39,244 bases of DNA from Bacteroidales bacterium (lineage in GTDB: Bacteria > Bacteroidota > Bacteroidia > Bacteroidales > VadinHA17), in the NCBI GenBank assembly GCA_022865305.1, contig JALHSP010000131.1:1-39244 (forward strand), written 5' to 3'. The position numbers were made by a program, and so were the translations under genes. Positions 1 through 6,274 of this stretch are shown in pieces. The notes under the pieces were generated by a model that did not search any database, had not been told where the DNA came from, and saw only the letters and a program-made list of their open reading frames with translations. The stretch's first letter is position 1. Every line of letters starts with the position of its first letter.

Positions 1-849
1 AAACTCTCTTTGAGCACTTTCGATGGTTACCTGTGCCAGTTCGTGGAGTTTTGCATTGCCCGTCAGTCCGGTGATGAAGTCAACATTAGGTTGGATCCAT
101 GTCCAATCCATAAAATCCTGCGATGCAAAATGGCTGTCGCCACGTACTATAATCTTTGTATCAGGCCATTGCACACGAAGGTATGATACCAGTTTTTGTA
201 ATAGCCTGGCAATATTGGCTTGTTTATTCCGGCGGCCAGGTTTTAAAATGGTGGTTATCAGCTTTCCCGATAATCCTTCATAAATATGTAATGGCATGTA
301 GCAATACTCGTTGTAATAGTTGTTGAATAATGCCAGTTCTTGTTGCCCATAAGTATCATTGTTGGTATCATCACAATCTAAAATAATGACAGAAGGTGCT
401 TTTGAGTATGAATTTATAAAGATGTCTACCAAACACTCGCCCAAACGAAACAGATCGGTCATTGTAACTGTGTTTTCCAGTCGACTCATTGTAGGCTGAG
501 ATGCTAAATCATTCTCGCTTTGAGGTAATCGCCCTGCACATAGTTTAAATATCATATCCTCACGTAGATCATTGCAGTCGTTACAATCCTCATAACCGGC
601 TGCTATTTGAAAAACTCGCTGTGTCAATAGTTCTTTAATTGAATGATCAATATAACGTTGGTCCCTTTCATCATGTATGCAGTTACTTGCTGAGGATAAG
701 AGATTTAGCTGACTGTCAAGCTCACGAAGAAGTAATAATCCACCATCACTACTAATGCGATCGCCACTAAAACTAAAATCAATATTCTTACCTCGTATTG
801 GAAAAAGGTTAAGTTCTGGTGTGGTAATTTCAGGTTTTTTGTCTATCAT
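1..849 (-). CDS. IS1380-family transposase, 3' part cut by window edge
   Basis: A DDE transposase that moves its own insertion sequence. Reading the minus strand from the ATG at 847-849 gives 283 uninterrupted residues that run off position 1. Family hallmarks seen: an LDCDDT segment near residues 157-162 (first catalytic Asp), GQQELALFNNYY just after it, and RGDSHF near residues 236-241 (second catalytic Asp). The third acidic residue would lie beyond the window; IS1380 transposases are usually 400 or more residues long. No frameshift or stop is visible, so the element may be intact outside the window. No passenger gene is visible between the start codon and the next gene at 977. Confidence 0.9.
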   Translation of the reverse strand, partial: MIDKKPEITTPELNLFPIRGKNIDFSFSGDRISSDGGLLLLRELDSQLNLLSSASNCIHDERDQRYIDHSIKELLTQRVFQIAAGYEDCNDCNDLREDMIFKLCAGRLPQSENDLASQPTMSRLENTVTMTDLFRLGECLVDIFINSYSKAPSVIILDCDDTNNDTYGQQELALFNNYYNEYCYMPLHIYEGLSGKLITTILKPGRRNKQANIARLLQKLVSYLRVQWPDTKIIVRGDSHFASQDFMDWTWIQPNVDFITGLTGNAKLHELAQVTIESAQREF

Positions 850-923
850 TGTAGATGGGGGTGTATTTGTTGTAAGCACTTCAAATATAACCAATTAGGT
901 TGTAAATGAAGAACAAAAACCCC

Positions 924-943
924 TTTTTTATGAATAATTCAGG
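924..943. repeat. Candidate outer end of the IS1380 element
   Basis: Read on the minus strand this AT-rich stretch begins CCTGAATTATTC. IS1380-family ends usually start with CC, and the stretch lies about 75-95 bp upstream of the transposase start, a plausible place for the terminal inverted repeat. The matching end is outside the window, so the boundary is inferred only. Confidence 0.3.
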
Positions 944-976
944 CTAAATCAATTTTAAACATTAAAACTTAAAAAA

Positions 977-1312
977 ATGGCAAAATTTGAAGTCTATCAG
1001 AGTGGCAAAAAAAATGAATTCCGCTTTCGTCTGACAGCCGATAACGGACAGACTATTCTCAGCAGTGAAGGTTACGCTACAAAAGCAGCATGCTTAAATG
1101 GTATTGCATCAGTAAAGAAAAATGCAAAAGATCCTAAGAGAGTATCCAAAACAAAGACTCCTGGTAAGATGTTCCGTTTTGCAGTTATCGCCGGCAACAA
1201 TGAGATAATTGGAATTAGCCAGAATTACACCACCGAGAGTGGCCGCGATAACGAAATTGATTCTGTAAAAAGAAATGCAACTAAAGTCGAAATTAAAGAG
1301 GTCAAAAAATAA
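977..1312 (+). CDS. YegP-like DUF1508 tandem-repeat protein
   Basis: A small soluble protein of 111 residues built from two DUF1508 (YegP) repeats, roughly residues 1-58 and 60-108. The first has the typical pattern FEVYQSGKKNEFRFRLTADNG followed by ILSSEGY and a K-x-x-C-x-x-G-I-x-S-V-K segment. The second has KMFRFAVIAGNNEIIGISQ and IDSVKRNA. The length fits the two-repeat form common in Bacteroidota. The cellular role of the family is not established; stress association has been proposed. It sits alone, between an insertion sequence and a broken gene. Confidence 0.85.
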   Translation: MAKFEVYQSGKKNEFRFRLTADNGQTILSSEGYATKAACLNGIASVKKNAKDPKRVSKTKTPGKMFRFAVIAGNNEIIGISQNYTTESGRDNEIDSVKRNATKVEIKEVKK

Positions 1313-1346
1313 GTGCCTGTTAATTAAGCTTTTATGACATCAATTC

Positions 1347-1367
1347 AGCCATGCTCTGCGTGGCTGC
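1347..1367 (+). terminator. Strong hairpin after the DUF1508 gene
   Basis: CAGCCATGC and GCGTGGCTG pair over a three-base loop with one T-G wobble. It lies about 35 bp after the DUF1508 stop and before the next gene. There is no clean T-run behind it, only GGTTTTAG, so it may be a weak terminator or a structural RNA element. Confidence 0.4.
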
Positions 1368-1408
1368 ATTGGTTTTAGATGGACTGTTAATTTAAAAATC
1401 AAGTTATT

Positions 1409-2136
1409 ATGAAAAGAAAACTAACATCTGTAGCCGTCTTGTTTTCAATATTCAGTATCCTGGCATACAGTCAGGTGACCGAAAGTGAAAAAAATCTCCG
1501 GACACAGACATCTGACACCACACAGGGCTGGAAAAAGGAGGCATGTTTGCTGCCAATCTTGCTCAGACATCTCTTACAAACTGGGCGGCAGGGGGACAGA
1601 ATTCCGTAGCAATTAATTGCATTTTCAGCGTTTTTGCTAATATGAAACAAGGTAAATCCGTATGGGATAATTCTCTGGACCTTGGCTATGGCGTTTTAAA
1701 ACAGGGGAAGAAGGGTGAGGATGCCAATTTCAGCGCGTTCGTTGCACCGCTGACTGCAAAATTTACATTCGTCACTGATAAAGATCTTGATGTGACAAAA
1801 TTTGGTATCGAATCAGGTAAAACGACCAGGAGCGAGATAGGGGGATACATAAGAGCCATCTTTACAAAGAATGATTTTAAGAGTGAGCTTATGAAGAATA
1901 TCTCATTTACAACAAAGATCGACCTCTTCTCAAACTATGCTGAAAATCCCCAGAATATTGATGTTAGCTGGGAAACACTTATTTCCATGAAGGTTAATAA
2001 GTATATCACCATCAACTTCAATACGCATCTGCTTTACGATGATAATATTAAAATACTGGTAGCTGAAAATGAATCTGTCGGATCGCTGGTACAGTTTAAA
2101 GAAATATTCGGAGTCGGATTATCATATAAATTTTAA
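1409..2136 (+). pseudogene. DUF3078 outer-membrane protein, frameshifted and internally deleted
   Basis: Remains of a DUF3078 protein, a Bacteroidota family with a signal peptide and a predicted beta-barrel-like body of unknown role. The first frame (1409 to about 1540) gives a signal peptide and TTQGWKK. The family motif GGMFAANLAQTSLTNWAAGG then continues in the -1 frame from about 1540, so one base appears lost next to the A-run at 1532-1536. The reading continues to a proper family C-terminus, VQFKEIFGVGLSYKF, at 2136. Relative to the family as I remember it, a segment of roughly 50 residues between DLGYGVLKQG and NFSAFVAPLTAK (joint near 1711-1730) is missing. The frameshift is seen directly; the size of the internal loss is from memory. 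A frameshift caused by sequencing error cannot be excluded, but the deletion would still break the barrel. Confidence 0.75.
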
Positions 2137-2193
2137 TTATTCCACCTTCGCCTGAGCTTAGGTGGACAAAGTAATAACTTAAAACGTGACATT

Positions 2194-2568
2194 ATGAAAA
2201 TTTTAGATGAATTCAAAGCCTTTGCAATGAAAGGTAATGTTGTCGATATGGCGGTTGGTATCATTATTGGTGCCGCCTTCGGCAAGATCGTGTCATCTGT
2301 TGTAAGCGACATCATCATGCCTCCGATAGGATTGCTGCTTGGTGGTGTCAACTTCACGGATCTTAAGCTTGTCATGAAAGCTGCAACTGACACAGTTCCC
2401 GCAGTAACCTGGAATTATGGCAATTTCATCCAGGTGACATTTGATTTCTTAATTGTAGCTTTTGCTGTTTTCCTTTTAATCAAAGCAATTAATGCCGCCA
2501 AAAAGAAAGAAGCAGCAGCACCACCTCCTCCTCCTCCTCCTGCTCCTACAAAGACCAAACCCTTCTGA
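2194..2568 (+). CDS. mscL: Large-conductance mechanosensitive channel MscL, C-terminal helix frameshifted
   Basis: MscL is a homopentameric inner-membrane channel that opens under membrane tension to release solutes on hypo-osmotic shock. The 124 residues show the conserved N-terminal amphipathic helix [22 protein letters not shown]1 with [17 protein letters not shown], the [14 protein letters not shown] loop, and TM2 around residues 75-97 ([20 protein letters not shown]). A polyproline run encoded by CCT repeats follows, and then the stop at 2566. The usual C-terminal helix is still encoded in the -1 frame just after this, reading [12 protein letters not shown] then stop at 2559-2597, so one base seems to have been lost near 2550-2560. 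The pore-forming part is intact. MscL lacking this cytoplasmic bundle can still gate in other species, so function is likely retained. Confidence 0.93.
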   Translation: MKILDEFKAFAMKGNVVDMAVGIIIGAAFGKIVSSVVSDIIMPPIGLLLGGVNFTDLKLVMKAATDTVPAVTWNYGNFIQVTFDFLIVAFAVFLLIKAINAAKKKEAAAPPPPPPPAPTKTKPF

Positions 2569-2630
2569 CAGAGATCCGGGATCTGTTGAAAAAATAGCGA
2601 ATTCATAACAGGAAATGCATTGACTGTAGC

Positions 2631-2759
2631 AGGGTGTTTCAAATGGTTTGATTTACCTCCCACCCCCCAGGGGGGGGATTCTTAATTATCTGTAGATCAA
2701 AAAGTCCCCTCTGGGGGATTTAGGGGTGAAAATAAAAAAGAAGGCTTTTGAGACACCCT
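2631..2759. repeat. Short palindromic MITE/REP-like element, copy A
   Basis: About 129 bp bounded by imperfect inverted repeats: AGGGTGTTTCAAA on the left (2631-2643) and TTTTGAGACACCCT on the right (2746-2759). Inside are C-runs facing G-runs (CCACCCCCCAGGGGGGG near 2660-2677, and CCCCTCTGGGGG near 2706-2717). It carries no gene. Related ends and a similar C-rich/G-rich core occur at 30356-30478 and 36095-36161. Confidence 0.6.
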
Positions 2760-2856
2760 CAATATTTCGATATATCTCATATTTCTGATCCTATTATTCC
2801 AATACCAGTAACATGAAATACAGCATAATATTTTTTTCAAAAAAACTCCAAAAAAA

Positions 2857-2889
2857 TTTGCTAGTTAATGTTATTTATTTCTAACTTTG
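2857..2889 (+). promoter_or_regulatory. Bacteroidota-type promoter for the membrane protein/XRE pair
   Basis: TTTG at 2857-2860 and TAACTTTG at 2882-2889 match the Bacteroidota -33 (TTTG) and -7 (TAnnTTTG) consensus with 21 bp between them. The start codon of the next gene follows at 2921. Confidence 0.6.
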
Positions 2890-2897
2890 TGTTAGAA
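2879..2897. promoter_or_regulatory. Inverted repeat overlapping the -7 box, candidate XRE operator
   Basis: TTCTAAC and GTTAGAA form perfect 7-bp arms around a 5-bp centre, directly over the -7 box of the membrane protein/XRE operon. This is the expected place and shape for a dimeric repressor site, so autoregulation by the downstream XRE protein is inferred. Confidence 0.5.
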
Positions 2898-2920
2898 TTA
2901 TTTAACTAATACTTATTAAA

Positions 2921-3319
2921 ATGAAAAGAGCAGTTATTGTGTTTATTCTTGCAGCCCTGGTGCTTATCTCGGTTGGTGTCTGGTTTTTCAGCAGTTCAGC
3001 AAAAGTAACCACTGTTGATATATTATCATTTGGAATAATTATCCTGGTAGTTGCGTTTGCAGTTTTTATCGGTTTCAAGAGATTAAGCAGTGCAAAAAGA
3101 GGAGAACCGGCAGAAGATGAATTGTCAAAAAAAGTGATGCGGAAAACATCTTCCCTGTCATATTACATTTCACTCTATCTGTGGCTGGTCATCATGTACT
3201 TTTCCGACAAGCTTAAATTTGAAACCCACACTATTATAGGAGCAGGGATACTGGGTATGGCTGTTATTTTTGCTATCTGCTGGCTAATCATCAATTTTGG
3301 AGGCATCAGGAATGAATAA
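2921..3319 (+). CDS. Four-helix membrane protein paired with an XRE regulator
   Basis: An integral membrane protein of 132 residues with about four hydrophobic segments, near residues 4-25, 35-52, 78-94 and 105-127, and a charged cytoplasmic loop ([19 protein letters not shown]) in the middle. It resembles the small DUF2178-like proteins that often precede short helix-turn-helix regulators, but I recognise no catalytic motif. Its stop overlaps the next gene's start by eight bases (ATGAATAA), which implies translational coupling. The pair is probably one sensing or regulatory unit, but the signal is unknown. Confidence 0.75.
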   Translation: MKRAVIVFILAALVLISVGVWFFSSSAKVTTVDILSFGIIILVVAFAVFIGFKRLSSAKRGEPAEDELSKKVMRKTSSLSYYISLYLWLVIMYFSDKLKFETHTIIGAGILGMAVIFAICWLIINFGGIRNE

Positions 3320-3503
3320 CAGGATAAAGGAGTTCCGGGCAAGATACAATCTTACCCAGGAGGATCTGGCAAAGAAAGTGGATGTCAGGCGGGAGACAAT
3401 CGTTTTTCTGGAGAAGAACAAGTACAATCCTTCGTTGAAGCTTGCACACGATATTGCAACGGCATTTGATTCAAAGATTGAAGAAATATTCCTGTTTGAT
3501 TAA
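3312..3503 (+). CDS. Small XRE-family helix-turn-helix regulator
   Basis: A DNA-binding protein of 63 residues consisting almost entirely of one Cro/CI-type helix-turn-helix: [21 protein letters not shown], then [20 protein letters not shown]. It is of the YozG-like kind that has only the HTH domain. I chose the ATG at 3312 because the homologous fold starts at NNRIKEFR and the start overlaps the upstream stop; an ATG at 3297 would add five residues. It probably represses its own operon through the inverted repeat over the -7 box at 2879-2897. Confidence 0.85.
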   Translation: MNNRIKEFRARYNLTQEDLAKKVDVRRETIVFLEKNKYNPSLKLAHDIATAFDSKIEEIFLFD

Positions 3504-3562
3504 AGGAGTTTTCCCTGAATAGTAATTTATTATAAATTCTTTAGCTAACCCGATTAGCTGGT

Positions 3563-3973
3563 TTACTTAATCAATACACTTTGCTTCAGTGCTTTCAAAG
3601 CTGACTGTTCTCCTTCATTAATAATTTCCTTTGCTTTGTAAAAATCGTATGTGCCGAATGATTCCTTTGAATATTTATCAGCAAATCGGGTTGATGTTTA
3701 TCCAGGGTCAGATTAGATATTCTCCGCATCATAATACCGATACTCCGGTTAGACAAATTGAAAATGCCTATTTCTTCATTTTGTCTTGTGGGGATTAGGT
3801 GATTCAGTTTACCCTGGATCAGTCTGATTTGTTCCAGATGCTTTCTGGCCGGACCCTGTTCCGGCTATTGAAGTAATTCTGAATCCATTCTGCTGCAAGA
3901 CCTTAATTGCCCCTATATGCGCACAACCGCGGGCTCCCCCGCTTGATAAGACCAGTGCTGCATTCTTTTTCAT
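3563..3973 (-). pseudogene. Patatin-like phospholipase, large internal deletion and frameshift
   Basis: Remnant of a RssA-type patatin lipid acyl hydrolase. From the ATG at 3971-3973 the minus strand reads MKKNAALVLSSGGARGCAHI and then GAIKVLQQNGFRITSIAGT, which contains the oxyanion motif GGARG. It then meets a stop. A second frame continues with RKHLEQIRLIQGKLNHLIP and later IGIFNLSNRSIGIMMRRISN, a typical patatin C-terminal half. A third frame supplies the end, ADKYSKESFGTYDFYKAKEI to ALKALKQ, stopping at 3563-3565. The nucleophile motif GxSxG (expected right after IAGT) and the catalytic Asp region are missing. Intact relatives are about 250 residues, so about half is lost. This fills the otherwise empty 3504-4078 stretch. 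Confidence 0.8.
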
Positions 3974-4043
3974 AATAGTGAATTTATTAAAATTAAATTT
4001 TGACTTATATTTTATAAAATAAACTTAATAAAAAATATTTTAA

Positions 4044-4057
4044 TTAGATAAATCTAA
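4044..4057. promoter_or_regulatory. MarR operator, copy 1 (autoregulatory)
   Basis: The palindrome TTAGATAAATCTAA ends 21 bp before the marR start codon and is followed by CTATATTTAC, a -7-like box. The same arms with a one-base-different centre, followed by the identical CTATATTTAC, recur at 5898-5911. The size and placement fit a MarR dimer site. Confidence 0.6.
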
Positions 4058-4078
4058 CTATATTTACAAAAAAATTAT

Positions 4079-4495
4079 ATGTCAAATCTTTCAGAAGCTA
4101 TCTCGTATCTTTCTGATCTGGTTGAAAAAGTACTGGAAGAAAGTATCAGTCAGTCTGATTTCAGCGATCTGACCCAACAGCAATTCCATTATCTTCAGGT
4201 TATCGTCCGGATGAAAAATCCTAATTTAACGGAGCTTGCAGGTGAGCTGGGCATCACCAAACCTACCGTTACAGTACTTGTTGACAAACTGGTTGAGAAA
4301 GGTTATGTCAGCAGGGTAAAATCCGACGAGGACAGGAGAACCATGCATCTTCATATAAATAAAAAGGGTGCCAGAATTAATGCCCTCCGTGAAGTTGCAT
4401 ATAATCGTATGGCAGAAAAAATCAAATCAGGTCTGAGTGAAACTGAAACTGCAATTTTTACAGAGTTACTTAAGAAATTAGTAAAACACTCCTGA
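4079..4495 (+). CDS. MarR-family transcriptional regulator
   Basis: A dimeric winged-helix repressor of 138 residues. It starts with a dimerisation helix (LSEAISYLSDLVEKVLEES). The HTH follows at about residues 45-75 (LTELAGELGITKPTVTVLVD), then the wing with the family signature around SRVKSDEDRRTMHLHINKKG (residues 80-100), and a C-terminal dimerisation helix. The length is normal for the family. A palindrome overlaps its promoter, so autorepression is likely. The ligand is unknown. The following PurM-like gene, 113 bp downstream, has no obvious operator of its own and may be read through from this promoter. The small ORF and ATPase near 6 kb share the operator motif. Confidence 0.92.
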   Translation: MSNLSEAISYLSDLVEKVLEESISQSDFSDLTQQQFHYLQVIVRMKNPNLTELAGELGITKPTVTVLVDKLVEKGYVSRVKSDEDRRTMHLHINKKGARINALREVAYNRMAEKIKSGLSETETAIFTELLKKLVKHS

Positions 4496-4611
4496 AAATA
4501 TTATCTTGAGGATGACGGATATACTCTGTTTAAGTATGATTAGGGAATAAGCTATTAAAAACATAAATTTGTTGATAATAAAAATAATTGATTTTAAAAA
4601 AAAGGAGGAAT

Positions 4612-5721
4612 ATGAATACGATAGAAAAAGCGTTGATGCACGGATTGTTTGTTCATTTGCATCACAATATCGACAAAGTAATTGACTTCAAGGGCTTTCA
4701 GGAATTAAATCGCCAGGTAGACAAGATCTGGCCGGGAGCTTTGGTGATAGGTCCTGAACAAAACGATGATGCTGCGGTCTTTCAGGTCCCGGGTATGAAA
4801 GGTTATGTGGTGGCTAAGATGGAAAGCCATTGTTCACCCTGTGTGCCCAGGCCTTATGACGCTGCCGCTACCGGCGCCGGAGGTGCGATGCGCGATGTGG
4901 TTGCTATGGGCGGCCAGCCGGTTTTTCTTCTGGATTTCATCGGGACCAGACCCCTTGACCAGGAAGTCATTGTCGGTCCCTGCGGCTTTAAGGGACATTG
5001 TGATTGCGGTAAGTGTAAAGTTATGACCAGTCAGGAAAGGCTGAACATAATGGTTAAAGGATTAAGGGATATGTGTGAGACTATGGAGGTGTTCATTGTT
5101 GGAGGAGGATTCTCCACCTCTTTTTCCGATATCGTGCCGGCAGTAGTGGTGTCTGTTATCGGCAAACTGGTCACTGAAAAGCCGCTTACCAAACCGGCAA
5201 AAAAAGCCGGGGACAAGATTATCATTATAGGCGTGACAGGGAATGACGGTAACGACACACTTTACAGGGCTGGCCTTGTAAAAGAGATGCGCCCGGCTAT
5301 TGCTTTGTTTAAAGAGGAAAAGACTGCACTGGAGGCAGCCATGGCTGCTTTCGGTACTGGTAAGATCAAAGCTTGTTCTGATTTAGGTGCTGCCGGTATC
5401 GGAGCCGCGATATGCGAATCAGCCAGGTATGGCGGCCTGGGAGCCAGAGTGGATCTTTCCAGGGTGCCGGTTTCAGTTAAGGAGATTATTCCGCAAGAGA
5501 TCTTGATTTGCGAGACTCAGGCCCGATATGTGGTTCATGTAGCACCGGAATCTGTTGATGAGGTATTGCAGGCCATAAAAACTAAAACCAATAATGTTGC
5601 TGTAATAGGAGAAATAACCTCTGATGATAAGGAAGTTTTTGAATACAACGGAGAGGTCGTCGCCACCATTCCCAATAAACCTTCAAAAGAAACGATTGAG
5701 GCTTTGAGAAGCGGTAAATAA
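4612..5721 (+). CDS. AIR synthase (PurM/PurL)-like protein with a cysteine cluster
   Basis: A single-unit protein of 369 residues from the PurM/PurL/ThiL/HypE superfamily, which binds ATP and phosphorylates or activates small substrates. Family features seen: GPEQNDDAAVF (metal/ATP-binding Asp pair near residues 50-54), a glycine-rich TGAGGAMRDVVAMG (about 87-100), and a C-terminal half with ACSDLGAAGIGAAICE and ILICETQARYVV, which resembles the ESQSR motif of PurL. Where PurL has ESHNHP, this protein has ESHCSPC (Cys74, Cys77), and a second cluster Cys124, His129, Cys130, Cys132, Cys135 follows. The start at 4612 is supported by a consensus AAGGAGG at 4602-4608. It is half the length of true PurL and is not next to purine genes, so it is probably a paralogue with another substrate. 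I do not know its reaction. Confidence 0.75.
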   Translation: MNTIEKALMHGLFVHLHHNIDKVIDFKGFQELNRQVDKIWPGALVIGPEQNDDAAVFQVPGMKGYVVAKMESHCSPCVPRPYDAAATGAGGAMRDVVAMGGQPVFLLDFIGTRPLDQEVIVGPCGFKGHCDCGKCKVMTSQERLNIMVKGLRDMCETMEVFIVGGGFSTSFSDIVPAVVVSVIGKLVTEKPLTKPAKKAGDKIIIIGVTGNDGNDTLYRAGLVKEMRPAIALFKEEKTALEAAMAAFGTGKIKACSDLGAAGIGAAICESARYGGLGARVDLSRVPVSVKEIIPQEILICETQARYVVHVAPESVDEVLQAIKTKTNNVAVIGEITSDDKEVFEYNGEVVATIPNKPSKETIEALRSGK

Positions 5722-5724
5722 GAA

Positions 5725-5994
5725 ATGATCTGAATTTTGTGGATAAAATTATTTATGACGATTACAATCCCTGCAGGAATACAAATTATATAGACGTTAA
5801 AATTTTAGATTCAAAGTAAGGAGTTTGCTTTTCAGGTTACGTTCAGCTCTGATATAGTTATAACAGATCATCTTCTTATCTCATTTATTTTTTATAATTA
5901 GATATATCTAACTATATTTACGGATAAATCATGCCAAAAATTCCAGGCCAGGCTTTCAAACATAAAAATGAACTCAATAAACGGAGGAGAAATT
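5725..5994. other. Intergenic stretch with no convincing gene before the MarR site
   Basis: AT-rich DNA between the PurM-like gene and the small ORF. The only clear signal is the MarR-type palindrome at 5898-5911. A GTG-initiated frame of about 26 codons near 5740-5819 has no recognisable similarity and no ribosome-binding site. Confidence 0.5.
5898..5911. promoter_or_regulatory. MarR operator, copy 2
   Basis: The palindrome TTAGATATATCTAA is followed by CTATATTTAC, giving a 15-base exact match (TCTAACTATATTTAC) with the site in front of marR. It lies 84 bp before the small ORF and 364 bp before the Ca2+ ATPase gene, so one or both are likely under the same regulator. Confidence 0.6.
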
Positions 5995-6132
5995 ATGACT
6001 ATACCTGAAAATATGAAAGCATCTTATCTTTTTGACGGGATAAATGGCAATATTCTGCCTGAAGAATCTCTTGAACACGAACTGGCATACAAGCTGGGTG
6101 AAAAAAGAGAGCATCCGTCTCCATGGAATTAA
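5995..6132 (+). CDS. Small ORF under the MarR-type operator, perhaps frameshifted
   Basis: A reading frame of 45 codons beginning MTIPENMKASYLFDGINGN and ending PSPWN. It has a strong GGAGGAG eight bases before the ATG. A second frame, offset by -1, overlaps its end (ATG at 6123, stop at 6216-6218) and reads MELKECANEIAEIDKRMQNL, which looks like a coding helix. A single lost base would therefore turn the two into one protein of about 74 residues. I recognise no family. An in-frame ATG at 5968 is possible, but the ribosome-binding site favours 5995. It could be a real small protein of the MarR regulon or a decayed gene. Confidence 0.4.
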   Translation: MTIPENMKASYLFDGINGNILPEESLEHELAYKLGEKREHPSPWN

Positions 6133-6232
6133 AAGAGTGTGCAAATGAGATTGCTGAAATCGATAAAAGGATGCAGAATTTATATAATATCTCAATAAAT
6201 TCGACAAAATTATTCTAGGTGATCCGATATTA

Positions 6233-6240
6233 TAAATTTG
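6233..6240 (+). promoter_or_regulatory. -7 box for the Ca2+ ATPase gene
   Basis: TAAATTTG matches the Bacteroidota TAnnTTTG -7 consensus exactly and lies 35 bp before the ATPase start. No clear TTTG -33 box is seen at the right spacing, so the promoter is only probable. Confidence 0.35.
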
Positions 6241-6274
6241 ATCCATCAATAACTACATTATTTCTTAATTTCTT

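Noticed and set aside
23-283. Plus-strand frame of 86 codons
   Set aside because: It is antisense to the IS1380 transposase, which carries all the family motifs in the other strand.
2415-2663. Minus-strand frame with a run of nine glycines
   Set aside because: It is the antisense of the CCT repeat encoding the MscL polyproline tail.
5740-5819. GTG-started frame of about 26 codons after the PurM-like gene
   Set aside because: No ribosome-binding site, no similarity and only a rare start codon; kept as non-coding.
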